The translations under genes and the position numbers were made by a program. Below the pieces are notes generated by a model, which worked only from the letters and a program-made list of their open reading frames with translations, made no database searches and was not told the origin of the DNA. 40,423 nt of DNA from a virus. Shown here piece by piece: positions 7,515 through 14,874 of the stretch; the stretch's first letter is position 1, and the number at the start of each line of letters is the position of its first letter. The stretch is taken from positions 1-40,423 of IMG/VR virus record IMGVR_UViG_3300034418_001059; one strand, given 5' to 3'.

Positions 7515-8063
7515 TTATGCGATTTGCACATACTCAATGATGAACGTAAACGAACCCGCAGTGGTAGCGTCAACCGTATTGGTAATATTACAGAAGATTG
7601 TACGTTCCGCAGAAGTGTACTGAACAGAAGCCGGAGCAGTAGTGCCATCCTGCGTCTGAAGAACCAACGCGGTTATAGTCACGTTATGCTCAACAACAGT
7701 TGTACCCCCGTCTAAAATTTCATCAGTCTGAGCCGCAACGATCTGTGCGCCAGAAGAATCCGTACCAACCTCATAACCAATATCACCTGTGCCGATTACT
7801 GGAGAGGTATCACAAAAGATTTTAATGTCAGTGATAATGGTGTTTGCTGGTTGCGTAAACTCACCAATGGTCGGACTATCGCCTGCGGTAGTGTTTACAG
7901 TAACACCTGTCGCATAACCAACGTGCTTTACATACTTGTTAGTAACAATACCAGTAGACGCGGTGCTTGCCACAGTGGTAAATGCGCCCGTAGTGGTGTT
8001 CTTAGAAACAACTTGAAAGCCGTTTTCAGAACGCACTGGACCCGAAAAAGTTGTATTAGCCAT
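7515..8063 (-). CDS. Beta-rich virion protein, possible head decoration (182 aa)
   Basis: The 182-residue product begins MANTTFSGPVRSENGFQVVS and is a run of Thr/Val/Ala-rich beta strands ending TFIIEYVQIA. It is the first gene after the capsid-gene terminator and has AGGAG seven bases before ATG 8063. Marine phages often place a trimeric decoration or stabilising protein next to the major capsid gene, so that is my best guess; a tail protein is possible. No signal peptide or cysteine cluster is seen. Confidence 0.75.
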   Translation of the reverse strand: MANTTFSGPVRSENGFQVVSKNTTTGAFTTVASTASTGIVTNKYVKHVGYATGVTVNTTAGDSPTIGEFTQPANTIITDIKIFCDTSPVIGTGDIGYEVGTDSSGAQIVAAQTDEILDGGTTVVEHNVTITALVLQTQDGTTAPASVQYTSAERTIFCNITNTVDATTAGSFTFIIEYVQIA

Positions 8064-8104
8064 GTTATACTCCTGTCGTGGCTAGTGTCAGACGCATTAT
8101 GCGC

Positions 8105-8120
8105 CTGTCAGGGATGACAG
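8105..8120. promoter_or_regulatory. Short palindrome between capsid terminator and next gene
   Basis: CTGTCA and TGACAG form a perfect 6-bp inverted repeat around a 4-base loop in the 153-base gap after the major capsid gene. On the minus strand a CATAAT hexamer follows at about 8091-8096, with a weak TTCTGT about 15 bases before it. The site could be an operator or leader hairpin for transcription restarting after the terminator. Promoter assignment is weak. Confidence 0.35.
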
Positions 8121-8138
8121 AATGATACACAACCTTTT

Positions 8139-8172
8139 AACAAAAAGAAAGAGGCGATCCGAAGACCGCCTC
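8139..8172 (-). terminator. Rho-independent terminator after the major capsid gene
   Basis: Read on the minus strand, GAGGCGGTC and GATCGCCTC pair as a 9-bp stem (one G-U pair) closed by a UUCG tetraloop, followed by TTTCTTTTTG. This is a textbook intrinsic terminator 45 bases after the capsid stop. It would limit read-through from capsid into tail genes, giving capsid mRNA in excess. Confidence 0.9.
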
Positions 8173-8216
8173 AGTTGAGCAGGGAGGGAAAATCCTTGCG
8201 GTTATTGTAACACAGG

Positions 8217-9128
8217 TTACGCTCCGGGGGAACCGAAGATACAACGTGGGTCTGAGAACCCAAAGCTGTAACGCTCACGCGCCTTAAAGCGCATGTTACC
8301 TGTGTCGAAGTCTGCTTCCATGTTGGTGGAAAGAGCGGTGCGCTCAAAGTGGATCATTCCACGAGGAGCATCAGTCATGATGAAGAACGCATCTGGGTCC
8401 GTCAGGAAGTCGTTAACGGCAAAGCCATTAGGCAACATACCCATCGAACGGATTGCGTTGGTATCATTATCCGCAGTGCCAACGCGAAGGTTAGACACCA
8501 TCAGGCGCTCTGCAACGAACTGCAGTTGACGTGGGATAAGAAGCTTCAAGCCCCGAAGAGCAACCTTTAATCCACGCTCATCAACAAAACCAGCGATATT
8601 GATCAAGGCATCTTCAAGAGATGTCTCATTCAAATCAGCGGCTGTCGAAGGTTCGTTAGCAAATGTGCCACCATTCGTCAGAGGGTGAGACGCATCACAC
8701 AAAGCAACCCCGTCACCACCAGCAGTAGCGCCAGCAGTAAATGCATTGTTAAGAACCGCAGCGGCCTTAACTTGCTTGGTGTGTGCCATTGAGCGAGCCA
8801 ACGCACGAGTATACCGCGAACCAAGACGATCATAGAGATTGTCTTCGATTGCTTCCTCTGTGATAGAGAACGCAAGTGCGATAGTTTCGTGGTTGTAACG
8901 AGCAGTGTATGATTCGTTAGCATCGTCAAACGATACGTTGGAACCCTCCGCCTTAGTAGGCGCAGCGCCAAATCCACTCAACATAACTTCTTCCTCGAAC
9001 GCTCTGTCCGAAGATTCTGTTGTGTAGATTTCTGAGTGTTGGTTTTCGTAACGGTCGTACTCCATTCCAAACAGAGCGTTTAGTCCGGGTTCTAGCTCTT
9101 TCGCTAGTTGTGCGCGAGAAATAGCCAT
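8217..9128 (-). CDS. Major capsid protein (Mu gpT-like)
   Basis: A 303-residue protein. The N-terminus (MAISRAQLAKELEPGLNALF, then EYDRYENQHSEIYTTESSDR) and the body (YTARYNHETIALAFSITEEA, LARSMAHTKQVKAAAVLNNA, CDASHPLTNGGTF, and ISRQL-like PRQLQFVAERL) match the Mu gpT/major head subunit type of HK97-fold capsid protein. The C-terminus RFKARERYSFGFSDPR is the usual final strand region. It follows the scaffold and two small head genes and is directly followed by a strong terminator, as expected for the most abundant virion protein. Confidence 0.93.
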   Translation of the reverse strand: MAISRAQLAKELEPGLNALFGMEYDRYENQHSEIYTTESSDRAFEEEVMLSGFGAAPTKAEGSNVSFDDANESYTARYNHETIALAFSITEEAIEDNLYDRLGSRYTRALARSMAHTKQVKAAAVLNNAFTAGATAGGDGVALCDASHPLTNGGTFANEPSTAADLNETSLEDALINIAGFVDERGLKVALRGLKLLIPRQLQFVAERLMVSNLRVGTADNDTNAIRSMGMLPNGFAVNDFLTDPDAFFIMTDAPRGMIHFERTALSTNMEADFDTGNMRFKARERYSFGFSDPRCIFGSPGA

Positions 9129-9140
9129 TTTCTAAACTCC

Positions 9141-9785
9141 TTATACGCCTGTCGTGGAAACAGTGCCAGCCGCAATGGAACCCGTAGGCGCATTGAAGTG
9201 GTTGTTGATACGAACGATTAACGGAATACCAGCCGCAGTAAAGTCGCTGTTATCAGGATCGTCCATGACGCCCATAATACGCAACGCCAATGTATTGGTG
9301 GTGGCGATAGTATTTAAATCAGCGGTTGCTGAAGAAATACCGGTACTGGTTGAACCGCTGTTGCCTGTAGCAAACGCAATGTTTGCAAAGACCGCTGCAC
9401 GAATTTCAGCCTCAGTGTTTGCCGCAGCAACAACGTTAGACGTTGCAACAGTGAACAACTGTGCTGGGTTGTCGTACAAGAACGCCTTTACAGGAAAGTT
9501 TGAGTCTGCTCCTGATCCGGGCCAAAAGTTGGAAAAAACCTTTGAACCATCCACGGAAGAAACATACTCACATCCATTAAAGACGCCAGCGATTGAGACG
9601 TTACCGCCAGCCGCAGCTTGCAGATCGTCAATGACCCCTCCAGCAAGCGGGATAACCGCCATGCCTTGAAAGATCGGGTTACTATTGTCCGAAGCTATCC
9701 GATACTCGGTTGTACCAGTGGTATTAGCAGCGGACCCTAGAATGCCATACGGACGTAGCCCGAATGCTCCATTTGAATTTGCCAT
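9141..9785 (-). CDS. Capsid-associated structural protein (214 aa)
   Basis: A 214-residue protein starting MANSNGAFGLRPYGILGSAA, with a beta-rich middle (YRIASDNSNPIFQGMAVIPL) and a C-terminal LRIMGVMDDPDNSDFTAAGI, then VRINNHF. It sits 12 bases before the major capsid gene. Proteins with this N-terminal signature precede the capsid gene in many uncultured marine phages and are probably head decoration or stabilisation proteins. No enzymatic motif is visible. Confidence 0.8.
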   Translation of the reverse strand: MANSNGAFGLRPYGILGSAANTTGTTEYRIASDNSNPIFQGMAVIPLAGGVIDDLQAAAGGNVSIAGVFNGCEYVSSVDGSKVFSNFWPGSGADSNFPVKAFLYDNPAQLFTVATSNVVAAANTEAEIRAAVFANIAFATGNSGSTSTGISSATADLNTIATTNTLALRIMGVMDDPDNSDFTAAGIPLIVRINNHFNAPTGSIAAGTVSTTGV

Positions 9786-9803
9786 AATAGCAATCCTCTA
9801 AGT

Positions 9804-10262
9804 TTAGTCGGAGTCTCTACGTGATCCTCCGAACGATACACGACTTTGCCGATTATTAGATATCGGCATTGAAGGATGTTGTTCCTTCATTAAATCCTGA
9901 TCGACAGCTACCATCTGTTCGCGGGTCCGGTTCCCGTAGTACGCGGATCGTTCGTCGATAGTCTCGGCAGGCATGCGACAAAGCATTAGTCCGCCTTGCC
10001 CTATTACTCCTTGATACCTTCCATCATCAATGACGGGGGCCTCATAGTCTGGATACTCATCAGAACGAACAGGTTCCCATCCTTCGCGCAACTTGGCATG
10101 GACATTCATTTTGTCCTCTTCGCCTCGCATTGCGACTCGTATCCAACGATGCACATACCCCGGAGGGGCTTCTGGTGCTTCTAAGTGGCTGGGCGGTGCC
10201 CAAGGTTTTCTGCGTGAACTTGTTTCACGGGTCTCGCTTTCACGAGGTTTGCGATTAGCCAT
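9804..10262 (-). CDS. Conserved small head-block protein (152 aa)
   Basis: A 152-residue, Arg/Pro/Glu-rich hydrophilic protein. The N-terminal 35 residues look disordered (RETSSRRKPWAPPSHLEAPE). The core PPGYVHRWIRVAMRGEEDKM, then NVHAKLREGWEPV, is followed by a section around GLMLCRMPAETIDERSAYY and a basic disordered tail. This core is a recognisable but unnamed signature of phages with this capsid layout. It lies between scaffold and capsid-associated genes, which points to head assembly. Its function is unknown. Confidence 0.8.
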   Translation of the reverse strand: MANRKPRESETRETSSRRKPWAPPSHLEAPEAPPGYVHRWIRVAMRGEEDKMNVHAKLREGWEPVRSDEYPDYEAPVIDDGRYQGVIGQGGLMLCRMPAETIDERSAYYGNRTREQMVAVDQDLMKEQHPSMPISNNRQSRVSFGGSRRDSD

Positions 10263-10266
10263 AGTC

Positions 10267-11142
10267 TTAATCCTTCACATACTTAGCGTATTCTTCAAGC
10301 GGCACGTTCAAACGTTTCGCCATCGCTATTTGTGACGGTGAGAGCTTAACCGACTTGCGCCCCTGTTTTGTAGTGCTGCGGGATGCGGATGCGCCAGCGG
10401 ATGCGACCTGTGCTCCTCCCGTTTTGTTCGCCTTTTGAAACTTGTGTGGAAACTCCACACGTATACGGCGATCAACCTCACTATAGTAGTCATCGCTCGT
10501 CGGGTCAAACCCTTCTTGCTCTACCATCTTTTGGTGTATTCCAAAAGCTGCGTAAGTCATGACCTCATCCGCGCCAAACCACGTATTGCTCTCTGCCCAA
10601 GACTGCGCTTTGGGATCGGGCTTTGCCGCAGGTTTTTCTGGGGGAGGCGTGGCGGCTGGAGTAAACGTCTCCTCCTTCGCAACCTCTGCTTTGTCAGAAC
10701 GTTCCTTAGCTATACGAAGACGTTCTTGCTCAATAGCGATCTTTGACATCGCCTCCTGAGCCTGAACCATCTTATCAGCATCGCCCGTCTCATGAGCTTC
10801 CTTGAACACTCTCTTAGCCGCGTCCATCTGAGCTTCAACTCTACCGCCGTACTCAGACAAATATCCTTTGTCCAAGTTCTGCATGCGGTCTTTAAGATGC
10901 TTGTTCTCGTTCATAAGCTCCTGAGCAACACGAGTGGCCTCTTGGCTAACCCGTTCCTCATTTCGATACTTTTCAGTAAGCTTAGAGATGCGCTTCTGAA
11001 CGTTGGAACTATAATTCTCAAGTTCCTCATCGCTCTTCTGTTCCGTTTCTGCAGAAACCTCGACTTGTTCTGACTCTCCCTCCGGAGCATCAATCTCTAC
11101 TTCTACAGACTCGTCTTCCATAACTGTTTGTTCTTCTGCCAT
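10267..11142 (-). CDS. Capsid scaffolding protein
   Basis: A 291-residue, highly charged protein. Its first 45 residues are almost all acidic or polar. Residues 45-155 are long helix or coiled coil (NVQKRISKLTEKYRNEERVS, then ATRVAQELMNENKHLKDRMQ), with a Pro/Ala-rich hinge around 160-180. The basic C-terminus (KLSPSQIAMAKRLNVPLEEY) is a helix-turn-helix-like capsid-binding tip, as in T7- and P22-type scaffolds. AGGGGG precedes ATG 11142. Position immediately before the head genes supports the call. Confidence 0.85.
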   Translation of the reverse strand: MAEEQTVMEDESVEVEIDAPEGESEQVEVSAETEQKSDEELENYSSNVQKRISKLTEKYRNEERVSQEATRVAQELMNENKHLKDRMQNLDKGYLSEYGGRVEAQMDAAKRVFKEAHETGDADKMVQAQEAMSKIAIEQERLRIAKERSDKAEVAKEETFTPAATPPPEKPAAKPDPKAQSWAESNTWFGADEVMTYAAFGIHQKMVEQEGFDPTSDDYYSEVDRRIRVEFPHKFQKANKTGGAQVASAGASASRSTTKQGRKSVKLSPSQIAMAKRLNVPLEEYAKYVKD

Positions 11143-11151
11143 TGTAGCCCC

Positions 11152-11637
11152 CTAAACGTGCTTGATGTCATCTGGTTCCAGAAGAGTGGCTATCACCTCG
11201 TCATCATTAATGATGCGAACTTCACCGCCCTCTATCTTAAACCTCGACCCAGAATATCGACCGATACAAACCCAATCGCCTTCCTTGCACCACGGGTCAA
11301 CCTGCGTACCGAATTTTGAAGGGTCATCATAAGCCAAAGGTCCAAGTTTTAAAACGTAAGCAACTACTGTCGCCACCGCCTCTCGGTCTCTAACCTCGTC
11401 AGGGATGTGTAAACCACCCGTGGTTTTGGAAGCCCCCTGATAAGGCATCACCAAAAGCCGCCAACCCGTGGGTTGCGGTAGCCTATCAAGAAGGGATTTA
11501 TCTAAAAGGTCCGGGTCTAGCACTCGGTCCTTGGCGTCAACATACGCGCCATCAACAACAGAAGGGTCCGAAGCATCGGCCTTTCCTTTGTTCATTTTTT
11601 GCGCGAGATGTTCAGGAAGATATAAGGTCTTCGACAT
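11152..11637 (-). CDS. GroES/Cpn10-like co-chaperonin
   Basis: Start chosen at ATG 11637 (161 residues); the open frame extends to a GTG at 11775 but lies there inside the upstream gene. ATG 11595 is possible but has no ribosome binding site. The Cpn10-like part starts near residue 56: GWRLLVMPYQGASKTTGGLH is the first strand and mobile loop, and IPDEVRDREAVATVVAYV, then EGDWVCIGRYSGSRFKI, follow the GroES barrel. Phage co-chaperonins such as T4 gp31 cap host GroEL to fold the capsid protein; placement beside the scaffold and capsid genes fits. An extra 50-residue N-terminal extension is unusual. Confidence 0.8.
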   Translation of the reverse strand: MSKTLYLPEHLAQKMNKGKADASDPSVVDGAYVDAKDRVLDPDLLDKSLLDRLPQPTGWRLLVMPYQGASKTTGGLHIPDEVRDREAVATVVAYVLKLGPLAYDDPSKFGTQVDPWCKEGDWVCIGRYSGSRFKIEGGEVRIINDDEVIATLLEPDDIKHV

Positions 11638-11824
11638 CTTCTGCGTTATTCTCCAGCAGGGTTTTAAGCTCTGACCGCGCGTAGGAAAGTCCCCGTATCT
11701 CTCCCACCAAAGATTTATAATGCTCCCAGTCTTTGGCAACACCATTCGATAGAGCGTCCGCGAGTTCCTCTTCACGCTCTCGCAGCACTTTATACAAGTA
11801 CGCAGCTAATGCAACACCGTCCAT
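11612..11824 (-). CDS. Small helical protein, unrecognised (70 aa)
   Basis: ATG at 11824 shares a base with the upstream stop (TGATG). The 70-residue product is an all-helical hairpin-like protein (ALAAYLYKVLREREEELADA, then KDWEHYKSLVGEIRGLSYAR) with an acidic tail. It overlaps the co-chaperonin start by 26 bases. It is a familiar small gene next to the GroES-like gene in marine phage contigs, with no assigned function. A role in head assembly is inferred from position alone. Confidence 0.7.
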   Translation of the reverse strand: MDGVALAAYLYKVLREREEELADALSNGVAKDWEHYKSLVGEIRGLSYARSELKTLLENNAEDVEDLISS

Positions 11825-12498
11825 CAATCTTCCTGATACAAGTTATTGAATATTCGATTCACGTCCAGCGTGTAGTCAAGATCAGACTTTGAATAGTGTA
11901 CTTGCTGAGACGGCCTAAAGTCCGGCGCTCCTTCTCCAACCTCAAACCAAGCAGGGTGAGTGACCCGAACTCTGTTGTTAGGTAACGCCACTATATTCCC
12001 AGTCCACTCCCCAGCGTCCAATAGCTGAAGGACATGAGACTGCTTGTGTTGAGCAGGGTCATCCGCAATCTCACTCTCCGTGTAATCTACAGTAAACAAG
12101 TATTTCGCGGCATACATCTCTCCGTCTATCTTCGCCATCCAAGGGCATGGAGTAGCCCTGTCCATGACATAAACAGCATGATGATGCGACGAACAATCCC
12201 ACGGTTGAGCATCATACGTCTGCATAGGCTCAGGCCACTCCTCCAAAGGAATGTCTGCCACCAAGGCAGTGATAGGCATTCTTGCCCACATTGCTCCGCC
12301 GTGTACTGTGTCTTCTTCCTCGTCCTCTGCTTCGCAACCTGTGAAGATAACCTGAAAACTAAGACACCTATTCGGCATCGAAGTCACACCAATCACCATC
12401 GCATGCAAGAACTCACCGTGGTACTGCTCATGGTTATGAGTGTACTCACGCCTTACCCATGCCTTAAAATAAGGCACGTTAGAATGTAAATAAGCCAT
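11824..12498 (-). CDS. Unrecognised 224-aa late protein
   Basis: A 224-residue mixed alpha/beta protein, MAYLHSNVPYFKAWVRREYT onward, unusually rich in His, Trp and Tyr. It has an acidic stretch (CEAEDEEEDTVHGG), a Cys-Ser-Ser-His-His-His cluster near residue 102, and DRATPCPWMAKIDGEMYAAK. Clustered histidines could bind metal but no known site is evident. It is common in marine phages of this type and lies between lysis and head genes; a virion-assembly or internal role is possible. I do not recognise the fold. Confidence 0.75.
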   Translation of the reverse strand: MAYLHSNVPYFKAWVRREYTHNHEQYHGEFLHAMVIGVTSMPNRCLSFQVIFTGCEAEDEEEDTVHGGAMWARMPITALVADIPLEEWPEPMQTYDAQPWDCSSHHHAVYVMDRATPCPWMAKIDGEMYAAKYLFTVDYTESEIADDPAQHKQSHVLQLLDAGEWTGNIVALPNNRVRVTHPAWFEVGEGAPDFRPSQQVHYSKSDLDYTLDVNRIFNNLYQED

Positions 12499-12501
12499 GT
12501 G

Positions 12502-12654
12502 TTATGTCTTGGCTCTACCGCCTTTTTTCATCTTCATCTTAGCACGACCACCGACTTTCATGCCTTTGGGCTTCATCTTAGCACGACCACCCGCCATCAT
12601 TTTCTTAACTGAAGTTTTACCCCCAGCGCGATACCCTTTTTTCTTCATCGCCAT
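12502..12654 (-). CDS. 50-aa Lys/Gly/Met repeat protein
   Basis: Start chosen at ATG 12654, which has AGGGAG six bases upstream; longer readings lack a site. The product is almost only Lys, Arg, Gly, Met and Ala: GYRAGGKTSVKKMMAGGRAK leads into three GGRAK units. It is strongly basic and probably disordered, so it may bind DNA or the capsid interior. Tyr8 with Gly11-12 matches the aromatic-Gly-Gly motif seen in other late proteins here. It was probably retained as a real gene given the binding site and position. Confidence 0.65.
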   Translation of the reverse strand: MAMKKKGYRAGGKTSVKKMMAGGRAKMKPKGMKVGGRAKMKMKKGGRAKT

Positions 12655-12682
12655 GTCCGGCTCCCTAGATAAAGTATGCTTA

Positions 12683-12895
12683 TCAATACACGTTAGTTTC
12701 GTCAGTGTCAATTTTCATGGGCACACAATACGCCACAGCGCGATCTGATAAACCAATGCCGTGGGTACTGTAACGCTCCACAAGAGCCTGCGCCACCCTG
12801 TTGCAAACATCCAACTGGTAGAAGTACAAATCATCCACAGCCAGCTTACGCTCGTCCCCATAGCCAAGATACAGCATGAGGACGAACACATGCAT
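12683..12895 (-). CDS. Small protein next to endolysin, unrecognised (70 aa)
   Basis: A 70-residue protein with a hydrophobic N-terminus (MHVFVLMLYLGYGDERKLAV), then LYFYQLDVCNRVAQALVERY and a C-terminal DRAVAYCVPMKIDTDE. ATG 12895 is coupled to the endolysin stop (TAATG). The N-terminal hydrophobic segment of about ten residues is too short for a clear membrane helix but could be a weak signal sequence. Two conserved-looking cysteines (Cys31, Cys57) may pair. Its place in the lysis cluster suggests an accessory lysis role; unproven. Confidence 0.7.
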   Translation of the reverse strand: MHVFVLMLYLGYGDERKLAVDDLYFYQLDVCNRVAQALVERYSTHGIGLSDRAVAYCVPMKIDTDETNVY

Positions 12896-13350
12896 TAAAA
12901 CATAACTTCAAAGTGTGGAGCATCAATGAAGGGCCTTCGAGACTGTGATCGGCGTGTATCTATGTACGAACACATAGCGTGTTCTGCCGTACCGTCATAA
13001 GCAGCAAGATCATCAATAGTCCACGCAGCGCCCCACCGTAGCTTAACACCTGTAGCCTCTGCGCCTTCTTTCATAGCATCAGCAATCTCATCATACAGGT
13101 TAAGTTCCCATCGGCCACCACCATCGCAATAAGCCATCAGATCAACGGCGTTGCCGTCAATGTGTTTCGATTTCATGGTTTGCGAGGCCCCTTTTGCAAC
13201 TAAGGCCTTCTGCTCCTCTATCGTTCGCAGACCGCAGATCACACTGAAGTCCTGCTTCGTAACGCCGATAGCGTACTTCACGACAGTTACCAGATCGTCG
13301 TTGACTCCTTCGAGCCTTGACAAGCTTCGTTTTCCTAATTTGTATCCCAT
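12895..13350 (-). CDS. Endolysin: peptidase M15 family (L-Ala-D-Glu/D-Ala-D-Ala type)
   Basis: A 151-residue protein with the M15 zinc site: SKHIDGNAVDL gives His63 and Asp70, and DAPHFE gives His146, with Glu148 nearby. The segment SVICGLRTIEEQKALVAKGA is the typical substrate-side strand and helix. Family members such as phage T5 endolysin cut peptide cross-links of peptidoglycan, releasing progeny. No signal peptide is seen, so export through a holin is expected, and holin-like genes lie just upstream. AAAGGA six bases before ATG 13350 sets the start. Confidence 0.9.
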   Translation of the reverse strand: MGYKLGKRSLSRLEGVNDDLVTVVKYAIGVTKQDFSVICGLRTIEEQKALVAKGASQTMKSKHIDGNAVDLMAYCDGGGRWELNLYDEIADAMKEGAEATGVKLRWGAAWTIDDLAAYDGTAEHAMCSYIDTRRSQSRRPFIDAPHFEVMF

Positions 13351-13353
13351 GAT

Positions 13354-13473
13354 TCATCCTTTACTTTCTATGTGTTTAGCCTGTTGCCGAATAAGTTCCT
13401 GTTGTTTCTTTAAGTCAAGCCACTGTTGGTCAGCCTCAGATAGCTTTGGAAAAGGAACTACCTTCTCGGTCAT
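13354..13473 (-). CDS. 39-aa Gln-rich helical peptide in lysis cluster
   Basis: Found by reading the gap between the holin-like gene and the endolysin. ATG 13473 overlaps the upstream stop by four bases (ATGA), and the stop at 13354-13356 is just before the endolysin start. The product, MTEKVVPFPKLSEADQQWLD followed by LKKQQELIRQQ and a basic end, is one amphipathic helix. It could regulate translation of the endolysin or bind the holin. Small size makes this tentative. Confidence 0.55.
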   Translation of the reverse strand: MTEKVVPFPKLSEADQQWLDLKKQQELIRQQAKHIESKG

Positions 13474-13925
13474 TTAGATGCGTACTTAGATATGGCCCGA
13501 TTTCCGAACCAGAAAGCTAAAACTGCGCTCATGAGTCCGGCAGTTTCGGGGTCCCACATAAGCTCTACCGCTTCCGTCCAATTACCCCCAGATTGTCCCA
13601 CCTTGACCATGATGACCACCTTGGTGGCTACAAACAATCCGAAGAAGGCATAAGTAATAACAGGACGAACACTACCCCTGAGAGCGTTGATAAAGCCTCC
13701 AGCGTCAATAGATCGGTCATGCTCATACAACCCTTTTGTTTCTGCAATGTCCGCCTGCTTATCAAGCTCAACCAGCTTCATCTCAGAACGCTTCTGCGCC
13801 AACTGCGTCTCAAGCTGCATCATCTCCATACGATGCTTCTGAACTTGATTAGCTTTAAAATAACTGAGAACCTCGGGGAGAAAAGAACTCCCAAAGCCCA
13901 GTAAACTTCCTAACAGCGCCATCAT
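13470..13925 (-). CDS. Holin-like membrane protein (GTA-holin/3TM type)
   Basis: Start chosen at ATG 13925, which overlaps the upstream stop as ATGA; 151 residues. Hydrophobic segments occur at the N-terminus (MMALLGSLLGFGSSFLPEVL), in the middle (RPVITYAFFGLFVATKVVIM) and at the C-terminus (TAGLMSAVLAFWFGNRAISK). A long charged coiled coil (about 25-75) sits between the first and second. This matches the three-segment holin family known from gene-transfer-agent release. It would let the M15 endolysin reach the cell wall. A longer start at ATG 13943 is possible. Confidence 0.75.
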   Translation of the reverse strand: MMALLGSLLGFGSSFLPEVLSYFKANQVQKHRMEMMQLETQLAQKRSEMKLVELDKQADIAETKGLYEHDRSIDAGGFINALRGSVRPVITYAFFGLFVATKVVIMVKVGQSGGNWTEAVELMWDPETAGLMSAVLAFWFGNRAISKYASK

Positions 13926-14122
13926 TTCTCTGATCCTAGCCATACCGCAAATGCGCCCGTCATGGACCCAGAACAAATTGATATCATCGTGGACTGCTGT
14001 GTGGACAAATCCTCTAAAGTCATCCCCCACTCCAGAACCCGTATATACATCACGGTCATTACAAACATCATAAGTCTCGGCATGAGACGATATTCTAGTA
14101 TAGTGTTAAAAGTTATAGACAT
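13922..14122 (-). CDS. Second small membrane protein, holin-like (66 aa)
   Basis: ATG 14122 has AAGGAGG, a near-perfect ribosome binding site, and also overlaps the upstream stop (TAATG). Two membrane segments are visible: LMPRLMMFVMTVMYIRVLEW and, near the C-terminus, ICSGSMTGAFAVWLGSEK, with a short polar loop between. The size fits a two-segment (class II) holin or an antiholin partner of the following gene. The pairing of two membrane proteins directly before the endolysin supports a lysis role. Confidence 0.7.
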   Translation of the reverse strand: MSITFNTILEYRLMPRLMMFVMTVMYIRVLEWGMTLEDLSTQQSTMISICSGSMTGAFAVWLGSEK

Positions 14123-14388
14123 TAAAACCCTCCTTTCAGGCCATCTAATATTTCCGATAAACTAGGGCGTTTATCTTTCTTCTCATAGACACAACTAAAT
14201 ACTTTCGGACACTCTGAAAAACTAAGCGTAGGGTAATGATATCCCAGCCCACCAAAACCCGCACTGAATCTATACACACATATCTTTTGATCATTTACGT
14301 CCGTAAACCTTTTCCAAAGATGACATTTAACATGAGTTGGGTTTGCCACACCAGCAAGCGCCACAGACAATATAAGAGCGTGTATCAT
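14122..14388 (-). CDS. Exported Cys-containing small protein in lysis cluster
   Basis: An 88-residue protein with a short hydrophobic N-terminal segment (MIHALILSVALAGVANPTH) that looks like a signal peptide with cleavage after Ala15 or so. The mature part has Cys22, Cys37, Cys60 and Cys66, enough for two disulphides, and a C-terminal PSLSEILDGLKGGF. No lipobox is clear, so a classical outer-membrane spanin is not shown. Position before two holin-like genes suggests a periplasmic lysis or envelope role. I do not recognise the family by name. Confidence 0.65.
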   Translation of the reverse strand: MIHALILSVALAGVANPTHVKCHLWKRFTDVNDQKICVYRFSAGFGGLGYHYPTLSFSECPKVFSCVYEKKDKRPSLSEILDGLKGGF

Positions 14389-14864
14389 TGCGTAGCCAAT
14401 ACTATTAAATAAATCCCACCACCCAACACGCCGACTATGCCCAAAGTCAATCCGCCAATAGCCGCGTTGTTAGCCAACTGCCTTCTAGATTCCATAGCAG
14501 CATAAATTGTTGCTTCTCTCTCAGCACGTATCTTACGGCGCATCCCCAGCATCTCATCATAAGTCCCCAAACCAAACCTATAGTCCAGCATAAACTTAAT
14601 CTCTTTTTCTTTTTCAAGCAAAGTCTTCTTTCGGATTACGATATCCATAGCTTGCTGCTCTATGTTATCAGTTCCGTAAGTCTGCTTATCTAACCACGTA
14701 GGTTTCTTGCGCTGAGACTCTGCCTTGGAGATATCAGCAACCGCACCGTACCACGCGCCAAGTTGCTTGCTGACATCCTGTATCTCACGACCAGCGCCAA
14801 CCAACATTTTAACGCCTTTAAAGGCCGCGTTAGCGGCTGCAAATGCCGTTACAGGGTCTATCAT
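14385..14864 (-). CDS. Helical protein with C-terminal membrane segment (159 aa)
   Basis: A 159-residue protein beginning MIDPVTAFAAANAAFKGVKM, with GAGREIQDVSKQLGAWYGAV, a basic coiled coil in the middle (IRKKTLLEKEKEIKFMLDYR) and a final membrane helix (IGGLTLGIVGVLGGGIYLIV). It is a common, unnamed gene in marine phages, found near tail or lysis genes. The layout would suit an ejected internal protein or a membrane-anchored lysis factor. It overlaps the next gene by 4 bases and follows portal after 10 bases. Confidence 0.75.
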   Translation of the reverse strand: MIDPVTAFAAANAAFKGVKMLVGAGREIQDVSKQLGAWYGAVADISKAESQRKKPTWLDKQTYGTDNIEQQAMDIVIRKKTLLEKEKEIKFMLDYRFGLGTYDEMLGMRRKIRAEREATIYAAMESRRQLANNAAIGGLTLGIVGVLGGGIYLIVLATQ

Positions 14865-14874
14865 GGACGCACAA

